From Actinomadura bangladeshensis (GTDB taxonomy: Bacteria; Actinomycetota; Actinomycetes; Streptosporangiales; Streptosporangiaceae), in assembly GCF_004348335.1 (NCBI RefSeq), contig NZ_SMJW01000001.1, positions 1 through 64,000 on the forward strand: a stretch of DNA of 64,000 nt, in the 5' to 3' direction. Positions 33,355 through 41,440 of the stretch are shown one piece after another. The notes under the pieces are model-generated. The model was not told the DNA's origin and did no database searches. It saw only the letters and a list, made by a program, of their open reading frames with translations. How positions within the stretch are numbered: position 1 is the first letter of the stretch; each line of letters opens with the position of its first letter. The translations under genes and the position numbers were made by a program.

Positions 33355-34146
33355 ATGACTGGACGTCTCGAAGGCAGGACCGCGCTGGTCACCGGGGCCG
33401 GAGGCGGGCTCGGCGGAGCCATCGCCCGGCTGTTCGCCCGCGAGGGCGCGACCGTCGGGGTGAACGACGTCAACGCGGAGGCGGCGGAGAAGGTCGCCGA
33501 GGAGTGCCGCGCCACCAGCCCGGACTCCCTCGCCGTCCCGTTCGACGTGTCCGACTCCGGCGCCGTGAACGCCGCGTTCGCCGATCTGGGGTCGCGGTGG
33601 GGGACGCTCGACGTCCTCGTCAACAACGCGGGGGTCAGCGCCACGGCGGACCCCGGGGTGCCGACGGAGTCCGTCCTCGACCCGATCCGGCGAGCGATCA
33701 CCGAGATCACCGACGAGCACTGGCGGCGCATGATCGGCGTACACCTGGACGGCACGTTCTACTGCACCCGTGCCGCTGCGGAGATGATGGTTCCGAGCGG
33801 CGCCGGGTCCATCGTGTGCATCACCAGCATCGCGCAGCTGACCGGGCACGGGGCCGCCCACTACTCCGCCGCCAAGGGCGGCATCATGGGCATGGTCCGG
33901 TCGCTCGCCCGCAGCTTCGGCCCGCACGGCGTGCGGATCAATGCGGTCGCCCCGGGCAGCATCGACGCCGGCATGGCCACCCGCTACCCCCTGGAACGGC
34001 GGGAGAAGGGCCTCGCGTCGATCCCGCTCGGCCGGCTCGGCGCCGCCGACGACATCGCCTACGCCGTGCTGCATTTCGCCTCCGACGAGAGCGCCTACTC
34101 GACCGGGCAGTGGCTGTCGCCCAACGGCGGCATCTTCATCGCCTGA
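33355..34146 (+). CDS. short-chain dehydrogenase/reductase
   Basis: 263 residues, classical SDR. The TGAGGGLGGAIARLF cofactor motif, NDVNAEAA after the second strand, VNNAGVS, catalytic YSAAKGG (Tyr about 169, Lys about 173) and PGSIDAGMAT are intact. A 16-residue insert after NNAG (ADPGVPTESVLDPIRRAI) is longer than usual. It probably oxidises a hydroxyacyl-CoA or cyclic alcohol. GGAGGGA lies nine bases before the ATG. Followed 41 bases later by a quinone oxidoreductase gene. Confidence 0.87.
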   Translation: MTGRLEGRTALVTGAGGGLGGAIARLFAREGATVGVNDVNAEAAEKVAEECRATSPDSLAVPFDVSDSGAVNAAFADLGSRWGTLDVLVNNAGVSATADPGVPTESVLDPIRRAITEITDEHWRRMIGVHLDGTFYCTRAAAEMMVPSGAGSIVCITSIAQLTGHGAAHYSAAKGGIMGMVRSLARSFGPHGVRINAVAPGSIDAGMATRYPLERREKGLASIPLGRLGAADDIAYAVLHFASDESAYSTGQWLSPNGGIFIA

Positions 34147-34187
34147 TCCCGGACCACCCGCCCCTACGACGACCCTGAGGAGCGCCC

Positions 34188-35153
34188 GTGCGCGCAGTGA
34201 GAGTGACCCGGACCGACGGACCGGAGTCCGTCGAGGTACTCGACGTCCCCGAACCCGTTCCCGGTCCCGGTGAGGTACTGGTGGAGGTGGCGGCGGCCGG
34301 GGTCGCCTTCCCGGACCTGCTGATGAGCCGCGACCTCTACCAGTTCAAGCCCGAGCTCCCGTTCACCCTGGGCGGCGAGGTCGCCGGCACGGTCCGCACG
34401 GCCCCGGCCGGTTCCGGGTTCTCCGTCGGGGACCGGGTGGCCGCGTACACCGTGACCGGCGGTTTCGCGCCGCTGGCGACAGCGCCCGTCGACCGGGTGC
34501 TGCCGCTGCCCGACGGGGTCGGTCTCGTCGAGGCCTCGTGCTGTCCCCTGAACTACCCGACCGCGCTCTTCGCCCTCCGGGACCGCGGCGGGCTGCGCGA
34601 GGGGCAGACGGTGCTCGTCCAGGGCGCCGCCGGCGGGATCGGGACCGCGAGCATCCAGATCGCCCGGAGCCTGGGCGCGCGAGTGATCTCCGTGGTCTCG
34701 AGCGAGGAGAAGGCGGACTTCGTCCGGAGGGTCGGTTCGCACGAGGTCGTGCTCGTCGACGGGTTCCGGGAAGCCGTCGACGCGCTCACCGACGGGCGCG
34801 GCGTCGACGTCGTCGTGGACCCCGTCGGGGGGGACCGCTTCACGGACTCGCTGCGCTCGCTCGCCCCGGGCGGCAGGCTGCTCGTGCTGGGGTTCACCGG
34901 TGGAGAGATCCCCACGGTCAAGGTCAACCGGCTGCTGCTCCGGAACGTCGACGTGCGCGGGGTGGCGTGGGGGGTCTGGGCCAACTCGCATCCGGGGACG
35001 CTGCGGAAGCTGTGGGACGACCTGATGGGGCTCGCGTCGACCGGCGCGATCGACCCTCCGGTGCACCGCACCTACCGGCTGGACGAGGCGGCCGAGGCGG
35101 TCGCCCTGCTGGACGGCCGTGGAGTGCTCGGCAAGGCGGTCGTCGTTCCGTGA
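34188..35153 (+). CDS. NADPH:quinone oxidoreductase-like MDR enzyme
   Basis: 321 residues of the zinc-free medium-chain dehydrogenase family. LGGEVAGTVRTAPAGSGFSV lies in the catalytic domain, QGAAGGIGTASIQIARSLGA is the nucleotide-binding loop, and the family end EAAEAVALLDGRGVLGKAVV is clear. No structural-zinc cysteines are present. Such enzymes reduce enones or quinones with NADPH. GTG start with GAGGAGC upstream. It is in the same unit as the SDR. Confidence 0.87.
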   Translation: MRAVRVTRTDGPESVEVLDVPEPVPGPGEVLVEVAAAGVAFPDLLMSRDLYQFKPELPFTLGGEVAGTVRTAPAGSGFSVGDRVAAYTVTGGFAPLATAPVDRVLPLPDGVGLVEASCCPLNYPTALFALRDRGGLREGQTVLVQGAAGGIGTASIQIARSLGARVISVVSSEEKADFVRRVGSHEVVLVDGFREAVDALTDGRGVDVVVDPVGGDRFTDSLRSLAPGGRLLVLGFTGGEIPTVKVNRLLLRNVDVRGVAWGVWANSHPGTLRKLWDDLMGLASTGAIDPPVHRTYRLDEAAEAVALLDGRGVLGKAVVVP

Positions 35154-35218
35154 CCGGAGGCTGAGGAGCGACGGCCGTCGTCCCGGACCGGTGGTCACAG
35201 ACGTGCAGCGGCACACTA

Positions 35219-35232
35219 AAGCTGATAATATT
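35219..35232. promoter_or_regulatory. operator-like site S6
   Basis: AAGCTGATAATATT at 35219-35232 is the shared motif in reverse orientation (AATATTATCAGCTT, nearly the same as S5 and S13). It is followed by TTGATCAG at 35236-35243. It lies about 110 bases before the HD-domain gene and is the only AT-rich element in that gap. Confidence 0.55.
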
Positions 35233-35339
35233 TCTTGATCAGAAGTGTCTCGCCGACGGCCGTCGATCAGCTCTGGGGATCATGAACCCCGCGCTACGAC
35301 ACCGTCCGCGGTCTACGAGGACAGGGGAGGCGAAGCGCA

Positions 35340-35885
35340 GTGGTGCGACGACTCGATGCCGTTTCCGCCGACGAGTGGCGCGAGCGCAGGGCCGCGAGCA
35401 CCGGCCCGCGACAGGTGGCGGGGCCGCTGCTGGACCTCCTCCGCACGAGCGCGACCCTGACCGTCTTCGAGGCCGACCACCTGATCCACCAGCTCCAGAC
35501 CGCGACCCGGGCCTACCGCGCCGGCGCGGACGACGAGCTCGTCGTCGCCGCCCTCTTCCACGACGTGGCCGAGCTGACCGCCGGCCCGGCCCACGGCAAG
35601 GTCGCCGCCGAGCTGCTGCGTCCCTACGTGCGCGACGACGTCTACCACGTCGTCCGTACCCACTCCGACTTCCAGGGGCGCTACTACTACGAGCACATGG
35701 GTCTCGACCGGACCACCTACCTGCGCTGGGCGGACGAGCCCTGGTACGGGATCGCACTGTGCTTCAGCGACGACTGGGACCAGGCGGCGTTCGACCCCGG
35801 CTACGACACCCGCCCGTTGTCGTTCTTCGAGCCGATGGTGCACCGCGTCCTCGCCGAGCCCTTCCGCTCCCGCGCGTCGGCGTGA
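35340..35885 (+). CDS. HD-domain protein, possible phosphohydrolase or diiron oxygenase
   Basis: 181 residues. The HD motif is FHDVAEL (about residues 71-77), followed by AHGKVAAELL and VVRTHSDFQGRYYYEHM with further histidines and acids. The spacing resembles small HD proteins near phosphonate and inositol oxygenase relatives. The protein could be a metal-dependent hydrolase or a mixed-valent diiron oxygenase; the sequence does not choose. GTG start with GGGGAGG upstream. It is followed closely by a ketopantoate reductase-like gene and probably co-transcribed. Confidence 0.6.
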   Translation: MVRRLDAVSADEWRERRAASTGPRQVAGPLLDLLRTSATLTVFEADHLIHQLQTATRAYRAGADDELVVAALFHDVAELTAGPAHGKVAAELLRPYVRDDVYHVVRTHSDFQGRYYYEHMGLDRTTYLRWADEPWYGIALCFSDDWDQAAFDPGYDTRPLSFFEPMVHRVLAEPFRSRASA

Positions 35886-35896
35886 GGCCGGACGCG

Positions 35897-36799
35897 ATGA
35901 CCCGCCCGGGCCGGCCGCGCTGCGCCGTCGTCGGCGCCGGCGGAATCGGAGCCTTCTTCGGCGCCCAGATCCCGGCCGCGCAGGGAACGGTCGTCTACTG
36001 CGCCCGGCGCCCCTTCACGCGGCTACGCGTCGACTCCGAGATCGGCCCCTTCGACGCCCCGGTGCAGTGCCTCACCGACCCGGGCTCCGTCCCCGCCGAC
36101 TGGACGGGGCTCGACTGGGTCTTCGTCGCGGTCAAGGCGCAGCACACCCGGTCGGCGGCACCCTGGCTCGCCCGGCTGTGCTCGTCGGCCTCCCGGGTGG
36201 TCAGCCTGCAGAACGGCATCGAGCAGCGGGAGACCCTCACCCCGCTGATCGGCGGTGCCCGGCTCCTGGAGACGGCGGTCTACTGCGGCGCCGAGCTTCT
36301 GGAGCCCGGGGTCGTCCGGCAACGCGGCGGCGCGCGGCTCGTCACCGAGGACGTCGCCCTGGCGACCGAACTCGCGGAGTTGTTCGTCGGAACCGCCGCC
36401 GTCGTCGTCGAGCGGAGCCCGGACTTCCGCACCGAGGCGTGGCGCAAGCTCATGGTCAACGCCGCGGCCAACGGGCTCACCGCGCTGACCCGCAAGCGCA
36501 TGGGGGTACTGCGGGTCGCGGAGGTCGGCGAGCTCGCGAGGGCCGTGATGACCGAGATCCTGCCGCTCGCCCGGGCGGACGGCGCACAGCTGACGGCCGA
36601 GGACGTCGACCGGGCCCTCGCCGCGCTCCGGGCCCCGGGATCGGCCGAGGCGACGACATCGATGTACCAGGACCGGCTCGCCGGCCGGCCCACCGAGCAC
36701 GATGCCATCTACGGTGCGGTCGCGCGACGCGCCGAACGGCTCGGCGTGGAGGCACCGCTGAACCGGGCGATCGGCGCCCTCCTCACCGGGGCCTGCTGA
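35897..36799 (+). CDS. ketopantoate reductase family oxidoreductase (PanE/ApbA-like)
   Basis: 300 residues. Rossmann start CAVVGAGGIGAFFGAQI, VFVAVKAQHT, LQNGIEQRETL and the C-terminal helical domain with the catalytic lysine in EAWRKLMVNAAANGLTAL and the SMYQDRLAGRPTEHDAIYG segment are all present. The family reduces 2-oxo acids with NADPH; in this location a degradation role on a 2-oxo or 2-hydroxy intermediate is more likely than pantothenate synthesis. A GTG at 35882 overlapping the HD stop is an alternative start. Confidence 0.85.
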   Translation: MTRPGRPRCAVVGAGGIGAFFGAQIPAAQGTVVYCARRPFTRLRVDSEIGPFDAPVQCLTDPGSVPADWTGLDWVFVAVKAQHTRSAAPWLARLCSSASRVVSLQNGIEQRETLTPLIGGARLLETAVYCGAELLEPGVVRQRGGARLVTEDVALATELAELFVGTAAVVVERSPDFRTEAWRKLMVNAAANGLTALTRKRMGVLRVAEVGELARAVMTEILPLARADGAQLTAEDVDRALAALRAPGSAEATTSMYQDRLAGRPTEHDAIYGAVARRAERLGVEAPLNRAIGALLTGAC

Positions 36800-36813
36800 T
36801 CCCCGGAGTGTCC

Positions 36814-37230
36814 CTACCGGCCCGGCAGGCGGGCGTAGACCCGGATGTCACGGTGGCTCATGCGCCACCGCCCGTCGGCGCAGGGCACCGCACGGTCCAG
36901 GTACCGGCCGAAGGAGCCGACCCGGCCCTCCCCCGCCAAGTCGACCCGCGCGAAGCAGGAGTCCAGCCGCACGCCGGCGCCGTCGAACTCGATCACCGTG
37001 TTCGCGACGAGGTGCAGATGGGGTACGGGATCGGCCACGCCGTCGAAGGCCGCGCCGACGGCGTCCCGACCGGCCAGCACGAGCGGCACGCTCCGCCCGG
37101 GCCCGAAGATCCGCACCTCGACGTCGGGCAGGAAGCAGCTCTCCCATCCCTCGGCGCCCGGAACCCGGTCGGCGCAGGCGCTGTAGCGGGCGAGCATGGC
37201 CTCGACGGCCTCCGTGGGGAACCGGTTCAC
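36814..37230 (-). CDS. SnoaL/NTF2-like protein
   Basis: 138 residues of the NTF2-like cone fold: VEAMLARYSACADRV helix, FLPDVEVRIFGPG, PHLHLVANTVIEFDG and a final RWRMSHRDIRVYARLPG strand set. SnoaL-type proteins are cyclases, dehydratases or isomerases (including steroid isomerases) or oxygenase small subunits. Its start overlaps the preceding small NTF2-like gene by ATGA, so the two may form one hetero-oligomer. Convergent with the ketopantoate reductase-like gene. Confidence 0.75.
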   Translation of the reverse strand: MNRFPTEAVEAMLARYSACADRVPGAEGWESCFLPDVEVRIFGPGRSVPLVLAGRDAVGAAFDGVADPVPHLHLVANTVIEFDGAGVRLDSCFARVDLAGEGRVGSFGRYLDRAVPCADGRWRMSHRDIRVYARLPGR

Positions 37231-37514
37231 GACACCGTCGGCCGAGTCCGTCCGACGACGGTCCAGCAGCCGTCCGCCCCGCGGGTCAGCTCGTCGACGA
37301 CCCGCTCCCCCGCCACGATGTGCGGCTCCCGCGGGGCGCCCCCCAGGACGAGGCGGACGCTGGTGACCCTGGCGGAGTCCCCGATGATCTCGACCTCCGA
37401 GTTCGTGATCAGCTCGAGCCCTTCCGGGTCCTCCGTGACCGCACGCTCGCGGACCGCGCGGTAGACGGCCCGGCGGACCTCGTCGACGTCGGAGAGCGGC
37501 GGGAGCGCGCTCAT
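37227..37514 (-). CDS. short SnoaL/NTF2-like protein
   Basis: 95 residues, shorter than the family norm of about 120-150. The visible part (LITNSEVEIIGDSARVTSVR, IVAGERVVDELTRG, WTVVGRTRPTV) corresponds to the C-terminal beta sheet; the first helices are reduced. ATGA overlaps on both sides fix its borders and argue for a functional, possibly obligate partner of the next gene. Truncation cannot be excluded. Confidence 0.6.
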   Translation of the reverse strand: MSALPPLSDVDEVRRAVYRAVRERAVTEDPEGLELITNSEVEIIGDSARVTSVRLVLGGAPREPHIVAGERVVDELTRGADGCWTVVGRTRPTVS

Positions 37515-38446
37515 GCGCTCACCTGGTCGGAGCCGCCCAGGACGCGGGCGCGGTCGGCCCGCTCGCGCCAGGCGTCGAGCGACCGCTCGAACAGGTCCCC
37601 GGGACCGGCCGGGATGGAGCAGACGACGCGCGCGACCCCGAGCTCCCGCAGCGTTTGCAGCTCCTCCACCGACGGCAGTCGGCGGGTGAACTTCTCCAAG
37701 TCGGCACGCCCCCACGAGGTCCCCGGGTACGCGATGCCGATCTCGACGGTGGCCGGATCCCGTCCCGATCGGTCCACCGCGTCGCGCACCCGGGCGATGT
37801 CCGCCGCGCAGTCCGTGGACAGGAGGCCGCGGTGGGGGAAGAACCCGTCGGCCGTTGTGACCAGGTCCGCGAGGTTGCGTTCGCTCGCCGAGCATCCCAG
37901 GTGGATCCTCGGGCCGCCCGGCTGCACCGGCGTGGGGAGGGACCAGCTCTCCGTGAAACGGACGACGTCGCCGTCGTGGGCCACCGCCTCACCGGTCCAG
38001 AGCTTCCTCATTGCGGCGATGTTCTCGCGCAAGTGCGCCCGCCGGCGCCGCGGCTCGATGCCGTTGTTCATCATCTCCAGCGGGTTCCACCCGTACCCCA
38101 CCCCGACCTCGACCCGGCCGGCGGACAGCCGGTCCACGGTGGCGATCGTCTTGGCCAGGACGAGCGGTTTGTGCTCCGCGACGAGCGCGACGAGCGTGCC
38201 GAGCCGGATTCGGCTGGTGAGCGGCGCCGACGCCGCCAGCACGGCCCACGGGTCGGGAAAGCGCCGGTAGCGCTCGGGGAGGGCCTTGTCCCCCGCGTCC
38301 GGGTACCGGGTGTCGACCGGCAGGTGGGTGTGCTCGCCGAGCCAGAGCGACCCGAAGCCGCGCTCTTCCACGCCGGTGGCGACGCGCGGGACGAACCGGG
38401 CGAGGTCCGCGCTGTCCCCGTAGGGAACCAGGCAACCGACGTCCAC
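37511..38446 (-). CDS. LLM-class F420-dependent oxidoreductase
   Basis: 311 residues. Start MDVGCLVPYGDSADLARFVP, GFGSLWLGEHTHLPVDTRYP (about 31-50), GVGYGWNPLEMMNNGIEPRR and GPRIHLGCSASERN match the TIGR03619-like F420-dependent group. It likely catalyses a redox or oxygenation step on a cyclic substrate. The GTG at 38446 follows GGAGGA at five bases. It heads a three-gene unit with two SnoaL-like genes behind operator site S7. Confidence 0.85.
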   Translation of the reverse strand: MDVGCLVPYGDSADLARFVPRVATGVEERGFGSLWLGEHTHLPVDTRYPDAGDKALPERYRRFPDPWAVLAASAPLTSRIRLGTLVALVAEHKPLVLAKTIATVDRLSAGRVEVGVGYGWNPLEMMNNGIEPRRRRAHLRENIAAMRKLWTGEAVAHDGDVVRFTESWSLPTPVQPGGPRIHLGCSASERNLADLVTTADGFFPHRGLLSTDCAADIARVRDAVDRSGRDPATVEIGIAYPGTSWGRADLEKFTRRLPSVEELQTLRELGVARVVCSIPAGPGDLFERSLDAWRERADRARVLGGSDQVSA

Positions 38447-38488
38447 GAGCGTCCTCCACGTCGTCGCATCTGCGCGGACTATCGCCTG

Positions 38489-38502
38489 TATCTTATCAGA
38501 TT
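38489..38502. promoter_or_regulatory. operator-like site S7
   Basis: TATCTTATCAGATT at 38489-38502 is among the best matches to the shared pseudo-palindrome. It lies 43 bases upstream of the GTG of the luciferase-like gene on the minus strand and just past the convergent end region, so it can only serve that operon. Confidence 0.6.
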
Positions 38503-38627
38503 TATGCGGCGTTCCACGTGGCCAGCCTGATCAAGAAGTGCGGCGTGACCCGGCGCATCACGCCGGCCTACCGGGCGGGCACGCGACGGTTCCCGCTCGG
38601 CGGCCCCTGAGCGGCCGAGCCACCGGC

Positions 38628-39467
38628 TCAGCGCCCCTTCCACTCCGGGGGCCGCTTCTCCACGAACGCCCTCGGGCCCTCGAGCGCGTCGTCCATCGTG
38701 GTCAGCGTGTGGAGGAACATCTCGGCGAACCGCCAGTGCTGCTCGACCGTCATGTCCCGGCCCTCCCGCACCACCCGTTTGAGGAACTGCACGGCGACCG
38801 GAGAGTTCTCCCGCAGTTCGGACAGCGCCGCCGCGACCGCGTCGTCCATCTGCGCGCGATCGGGGAACAGGCCCTGCACCAGCCCGATCGCGTAGGCCCG
38901 CTCGGCCGACATCCGGGCCCCGGTCAGCTCCATGAACAGGGCCTCGCCCAGCGGGATCATCCGGGACAGGTGGACCAGCGCCGGCCCGGCCAGCAGATTG
39001 CGCTTCGGCTCCGGGAGGGCGAAGACGGACTGCCGGGTGGCGAACCGGAAGTCGCAGTACAGGGCGATCTCCAGACCTCCCCCCAAGGTGTAGCCGTCGA
39101 CGGCCGCGATGGTCGGCTTGGAGCAGGCGTAGATCTCGTCCATACCCGGCAGCGCACCCGGCTTGGCGACCGGCTGATGGGCCCGAATGCGGGCCGATCC
39201 CGGCGCATCCCCGACGAGCGGCTCGCCCGACTCCAGACGCGAGGCCATCGCCTTCAGGTCGCCTCCCACCGAGAACGCCCGTCCCCCCGCCCCCTGCAGC
39301 ACGACGGCGAGGACATCGTCGTCGCGGTCGGCGGTCACGAACGCCTCGGCGAGCGCCCGTTGCAGCTCACGATTCAGGGCATTGAGCGCTTCCGGCCGGT
39401 TCATCGTCACATACGCGACCCCGTCGCGGACGGAGTAGTCGAGCGGACTGGACAGCGTGTCGGACAT
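38628..39467 (-). CDS. enoyl-CoA hydratase/isomerase (crotonase) family protein
   Basis: 279 residues. Both oxyanion segments are intact: RAFSVGGDLKAMASR (about 66-80) and AAVDGYTLGGGLEIALYCDF (about 120-139). The loop before helix 9 has PEPKRNLLAGPALVHLSRM instead of the usual PExxxGxxP, so the standard catalytic glutamates are not obvious and the activity may be hydrolase- or isomerase-like. The C-terminus FVEKRPPEWKGR is typical. The start has GAGG six bases upstream; site S8 lies 73 bases upstream. Confidence 0.85.
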   Translation of the reverse strand: MSDTLSSPLDYSVRDGVAYVTMNRPEALNALNRELQRALAEAFVTADRDDDVLAVVLQGAGGRAFSVGGDLKAMASRLESGEPLVGDAPGSARIRAHQPVAKPGALPGMDEIYACSKPTIAAVDGYTLGGGLEIALYCDFRFATRQSVFALPEPKRNLLAGPALVHLSRMIPLGEALFMELTGARMSAERAYAIGLVQGLFPDRAQMDDAVAAALSELRENSPVAVQFLKRVVREGRDMTVEQHWRFAEMFLHTLTTMDDALEGPRAFVEKRPPEWKGR

Positions 39468-39539
39468 CGGCGGCCTCTCGCCTCGGAGCTCAGGGCTCGC
39501 CCGGGACCCGACTCCCGGTCCGGACCTGCCCACGAGAGT

Positions 39540-39561
39540 ACTGAATAGTATAACATTCAGT
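39540..39561. promoter_or_regulatory. operator-like site S8
   Basis: ACTGAAT at 39540-39546 and ATTCAGT at 39555-39561 form a perfect 7-bp inverted repeat; the core AATAGTATAACATT at 39544-39557 follows the 5-4-5 layout of the shared motif though less similar in its centre. It lies between the divergent crotonase and acyl-CoA ligase transcription units. Confidence 0.5.
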
Positions 39562-39597
39562 GGTCACCCTGGCGCGGCGCGGACCGAGGGGAGGAAC

Positions 39598-39724
39598 ATG
39601 GCCGAGCGGATCCGGCCGCATCGAGGCCGAGGACATCAGCCGCACGATGCTCTTCCTCGTGAGTGACGCCGCGAGGCCCGGCACCGGGGAGACGGTGTCC
39701 GTCTCCGCCGGGCAGACGCGTTGA
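39598..39724 (+). pseudogene. C-terminal fossil of an SDR gene
   Basis: The frame ending at 39724 reads IEAEDISRTMLFLVSDAARP then GTGETVSVSAGQTR and a stop. This is the conserved tail of mycofactocin-type SDRs (EDIS...FLVSD...TGxxxxVDAG). Nothing of the cofactor or catalytic regions remains. It lies just upstream of the ligase gene and shows that an SDR was deleted or replaced here. Confidence 0.65.
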
Positions 39725-39769
39725 ACGTGGGATGACACCGGGCCCGACAAGTTCCGAGGGAGCGAAGCT

Positions 39770-41407
39770 GTGAGCGAGGCGAGCAGGACCGGAGCCCGGC
39801 GCATCGGTCCGTCCGCGTACTGGCCGACCGACGAGAGCATGGAGCTGCACCGGACCACGATCGGTGCGGTGCTGCGCGACCGCGCCGCGACGGTGCCGGA
39901 CACGACGGCCGTGTTCTGGCTGCAGGGCGACGACCTGCGATCGATGACCTACGCCCGGCTGCTGGAGCAGTCCCTGGAGTGCGCCGCCCGCATCATGGCG
40001 GTCACGCAGTCCGCGGGCGACCGGGTGGCGGTCTGGACACCGAACACGGTCGAGTGGGTCGTCGTGTACTACGCGTGCGCGCTGAGCGGCCGTGTCCTCG
40101 TCCCGCTCAATCCCATGCTGAGCGACGGCGAGTTCGTCCACTCCCTGCAGCACTGCGGTGCTCCCGTCGTGCTCGCGGCGGCCGACTTCCGGGACCGGAA
40201 CCTGCTGGGTCGGGCGAAGCAGCTCGCGCCGGAACTGGGTGTCCGGGCGCACGACCTCCGCCGGTGGGCCGACCTCCCCACGTCGTCCGAGCCGCTGCCG
40301 GAGGTCGGCCCCGCCGACCCCCTGCTCATCCAGTACACCTCGGGCACCACGGGCAAGCCGAAGGGTGCCGTGCTGTCCCACTCGTGTGCCTACAACAACG
40401 CCCAGCTGCGCGGACGGCTGATGCAGCCCGGCGACGCCGAGGTCTGGTGCTCGCCCGCGGGCTTCCACCACGTCGGGGGATCAGTCTCTCGGGTCCTGGG
40501 CGCGCTCGCACTGTCGGGCGCCGTCGTGGTCGTCACCGAGCCGAAGGGATCCGTGGTCGTCGACCTGCTGGAGCGCACCCGGGTCACCCATGCCGGCCTG
40601 ATCGGCAAACTGGCGCTGGACTTCCTCGACGCGGTGGGCGCGGGCCGCAGCTTCCCCGCCCTGACCAGTGTCGCCCTGGGCGGCACGACCGTGACCCCGG
40701 ACGTGGTGCAGCGCATCATCGACGCGGTCGGCGTCGCCGTGGTCAACGGCTACGGCCAGTCCGAGACCCCGCACATCACTGGCACCCGGTCGAACGACAG
40801 CCTGGACGACAGGCTCCACACCATCGGACGTCCGCTCCCCCAGCGTGAGCTCTGCATCATGCGGCCCGGGACCGGCGAATACGCCGATCTCGACGAGACG
40901 GGTGAGATCTGCACCCGCGGACCGCTGATCATGGACGGGTACTTCGAGGACCCGGTGGCCACCGCCGCCACCATCGACGAGAACGGCTGGCTGCACACCG
41001 GCGACCTGGGCTCCATGGACGAGCGCGGCTTCCTCACCTTCCGCGGACGCCTGCGGGAGGTCGTGATCCGCGGCGGCGAGAACGTCTACCCGGTCGAGGT
41101 CGAGGGCGCGCTGGCGCTGTGCGACGGGGTCGAGGAGGTCGCCGTCGTCGGCGTGCCGGACGCACGGTGGGGCGAGCAGCTGCTGGCGGTCGTCCGAGCT
41201 CGCCCGGGCGCCGCACTCGACGCCGAGGTCCTCCGTGCGCACGCGGCCGGCCACCTGGCCCCGTTCAAGATCCCGCGGTACTGGCGGTTCACCTCCGACA
41301 TGCCCCGGACCGCATCCGGCAAGATCCGCAAGAACGCCCTGGTCGACACCTTTGGGGCGGAGCTGTCCGAGCCGGAGGACGCGCCCGCGGACGCGTCCCG
41401 CGCCTGA
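39770..41407 (+). CDS. acyl-CoA synthetase (AMP-forming, FadD-like)
   Basis: 545 residues. The P-loop IQYTSGTTGKPKGAVLSH (about 186-203), the VNGYGQSETPHI motif, TGDLGSMDERGFL and the C-terminal RTASGKIRKNAL with the catalytic lysine are complete. It activates a carboxylic acid to its CoA thioester through an acyl-adenylate and is probably the entry enzyme for the pathway. GAGGGAG lies eight bases before the GTG. It is followed at 33 bases by a second, divergent ligase gene. Confidence 0.92.
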   Translation: MSEASRTGARRIGPSAYWPTDESMELHRTTIGAVLRDRAATVPDTTAVFWLQGDDLRSMTYARLLEQSLECAARIMAVTQSAGDRVAVWTPNTVEWVVVYYACALSGRVLVPLNPMLSDGEFVHSLQHCGAPVVLAAADFRDRNLLGRAKQLAPELGVRAHDLRRWADLPTSSEPLPEVGPADPLLIQYTSGTTGKPKGAVLSHSCAYNNAQLRGRLMQPGDAEVWCSPAGFHHVGGSVSRVLGALALSGAVVVVTEPKGSVVVDLLERTRVTHAGLIGKLALDFLDAVGAGRSFPALTSVALGGTTVTPDVVQRIIDAVGVAVVNGYGQSETPHITGTRSNDSLDDRLHTIGRPLPQRELCIMRPGTGEYADLDETGEICTRGPLIMDGYFEDPVATAATIDENGWLHTGDLGSMDERGFLTFRGRLREVVIRGGENVYPVEVEGALALCDGVEEVAVVGVPDARWGEQLLAVVRARPGAALDAEVLRAHAAGHLAPFKIPRYWRFTSDMPRTASGKIRKNALVDTFGAELSEPEDAPADASRA

Positions 41408-41440
41408 CCGGAACCCGACGCAGACCCACCGAGGAGCTCC

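Noticed and set aside
38521-38607. Short coding-like plus-strand fragment after site S7 (ASLIKKCGVTRRITPAYRAG)
   Set aside because: No stop-to-start context, ribosome site or family match; probably chance in a gap between convergent units.
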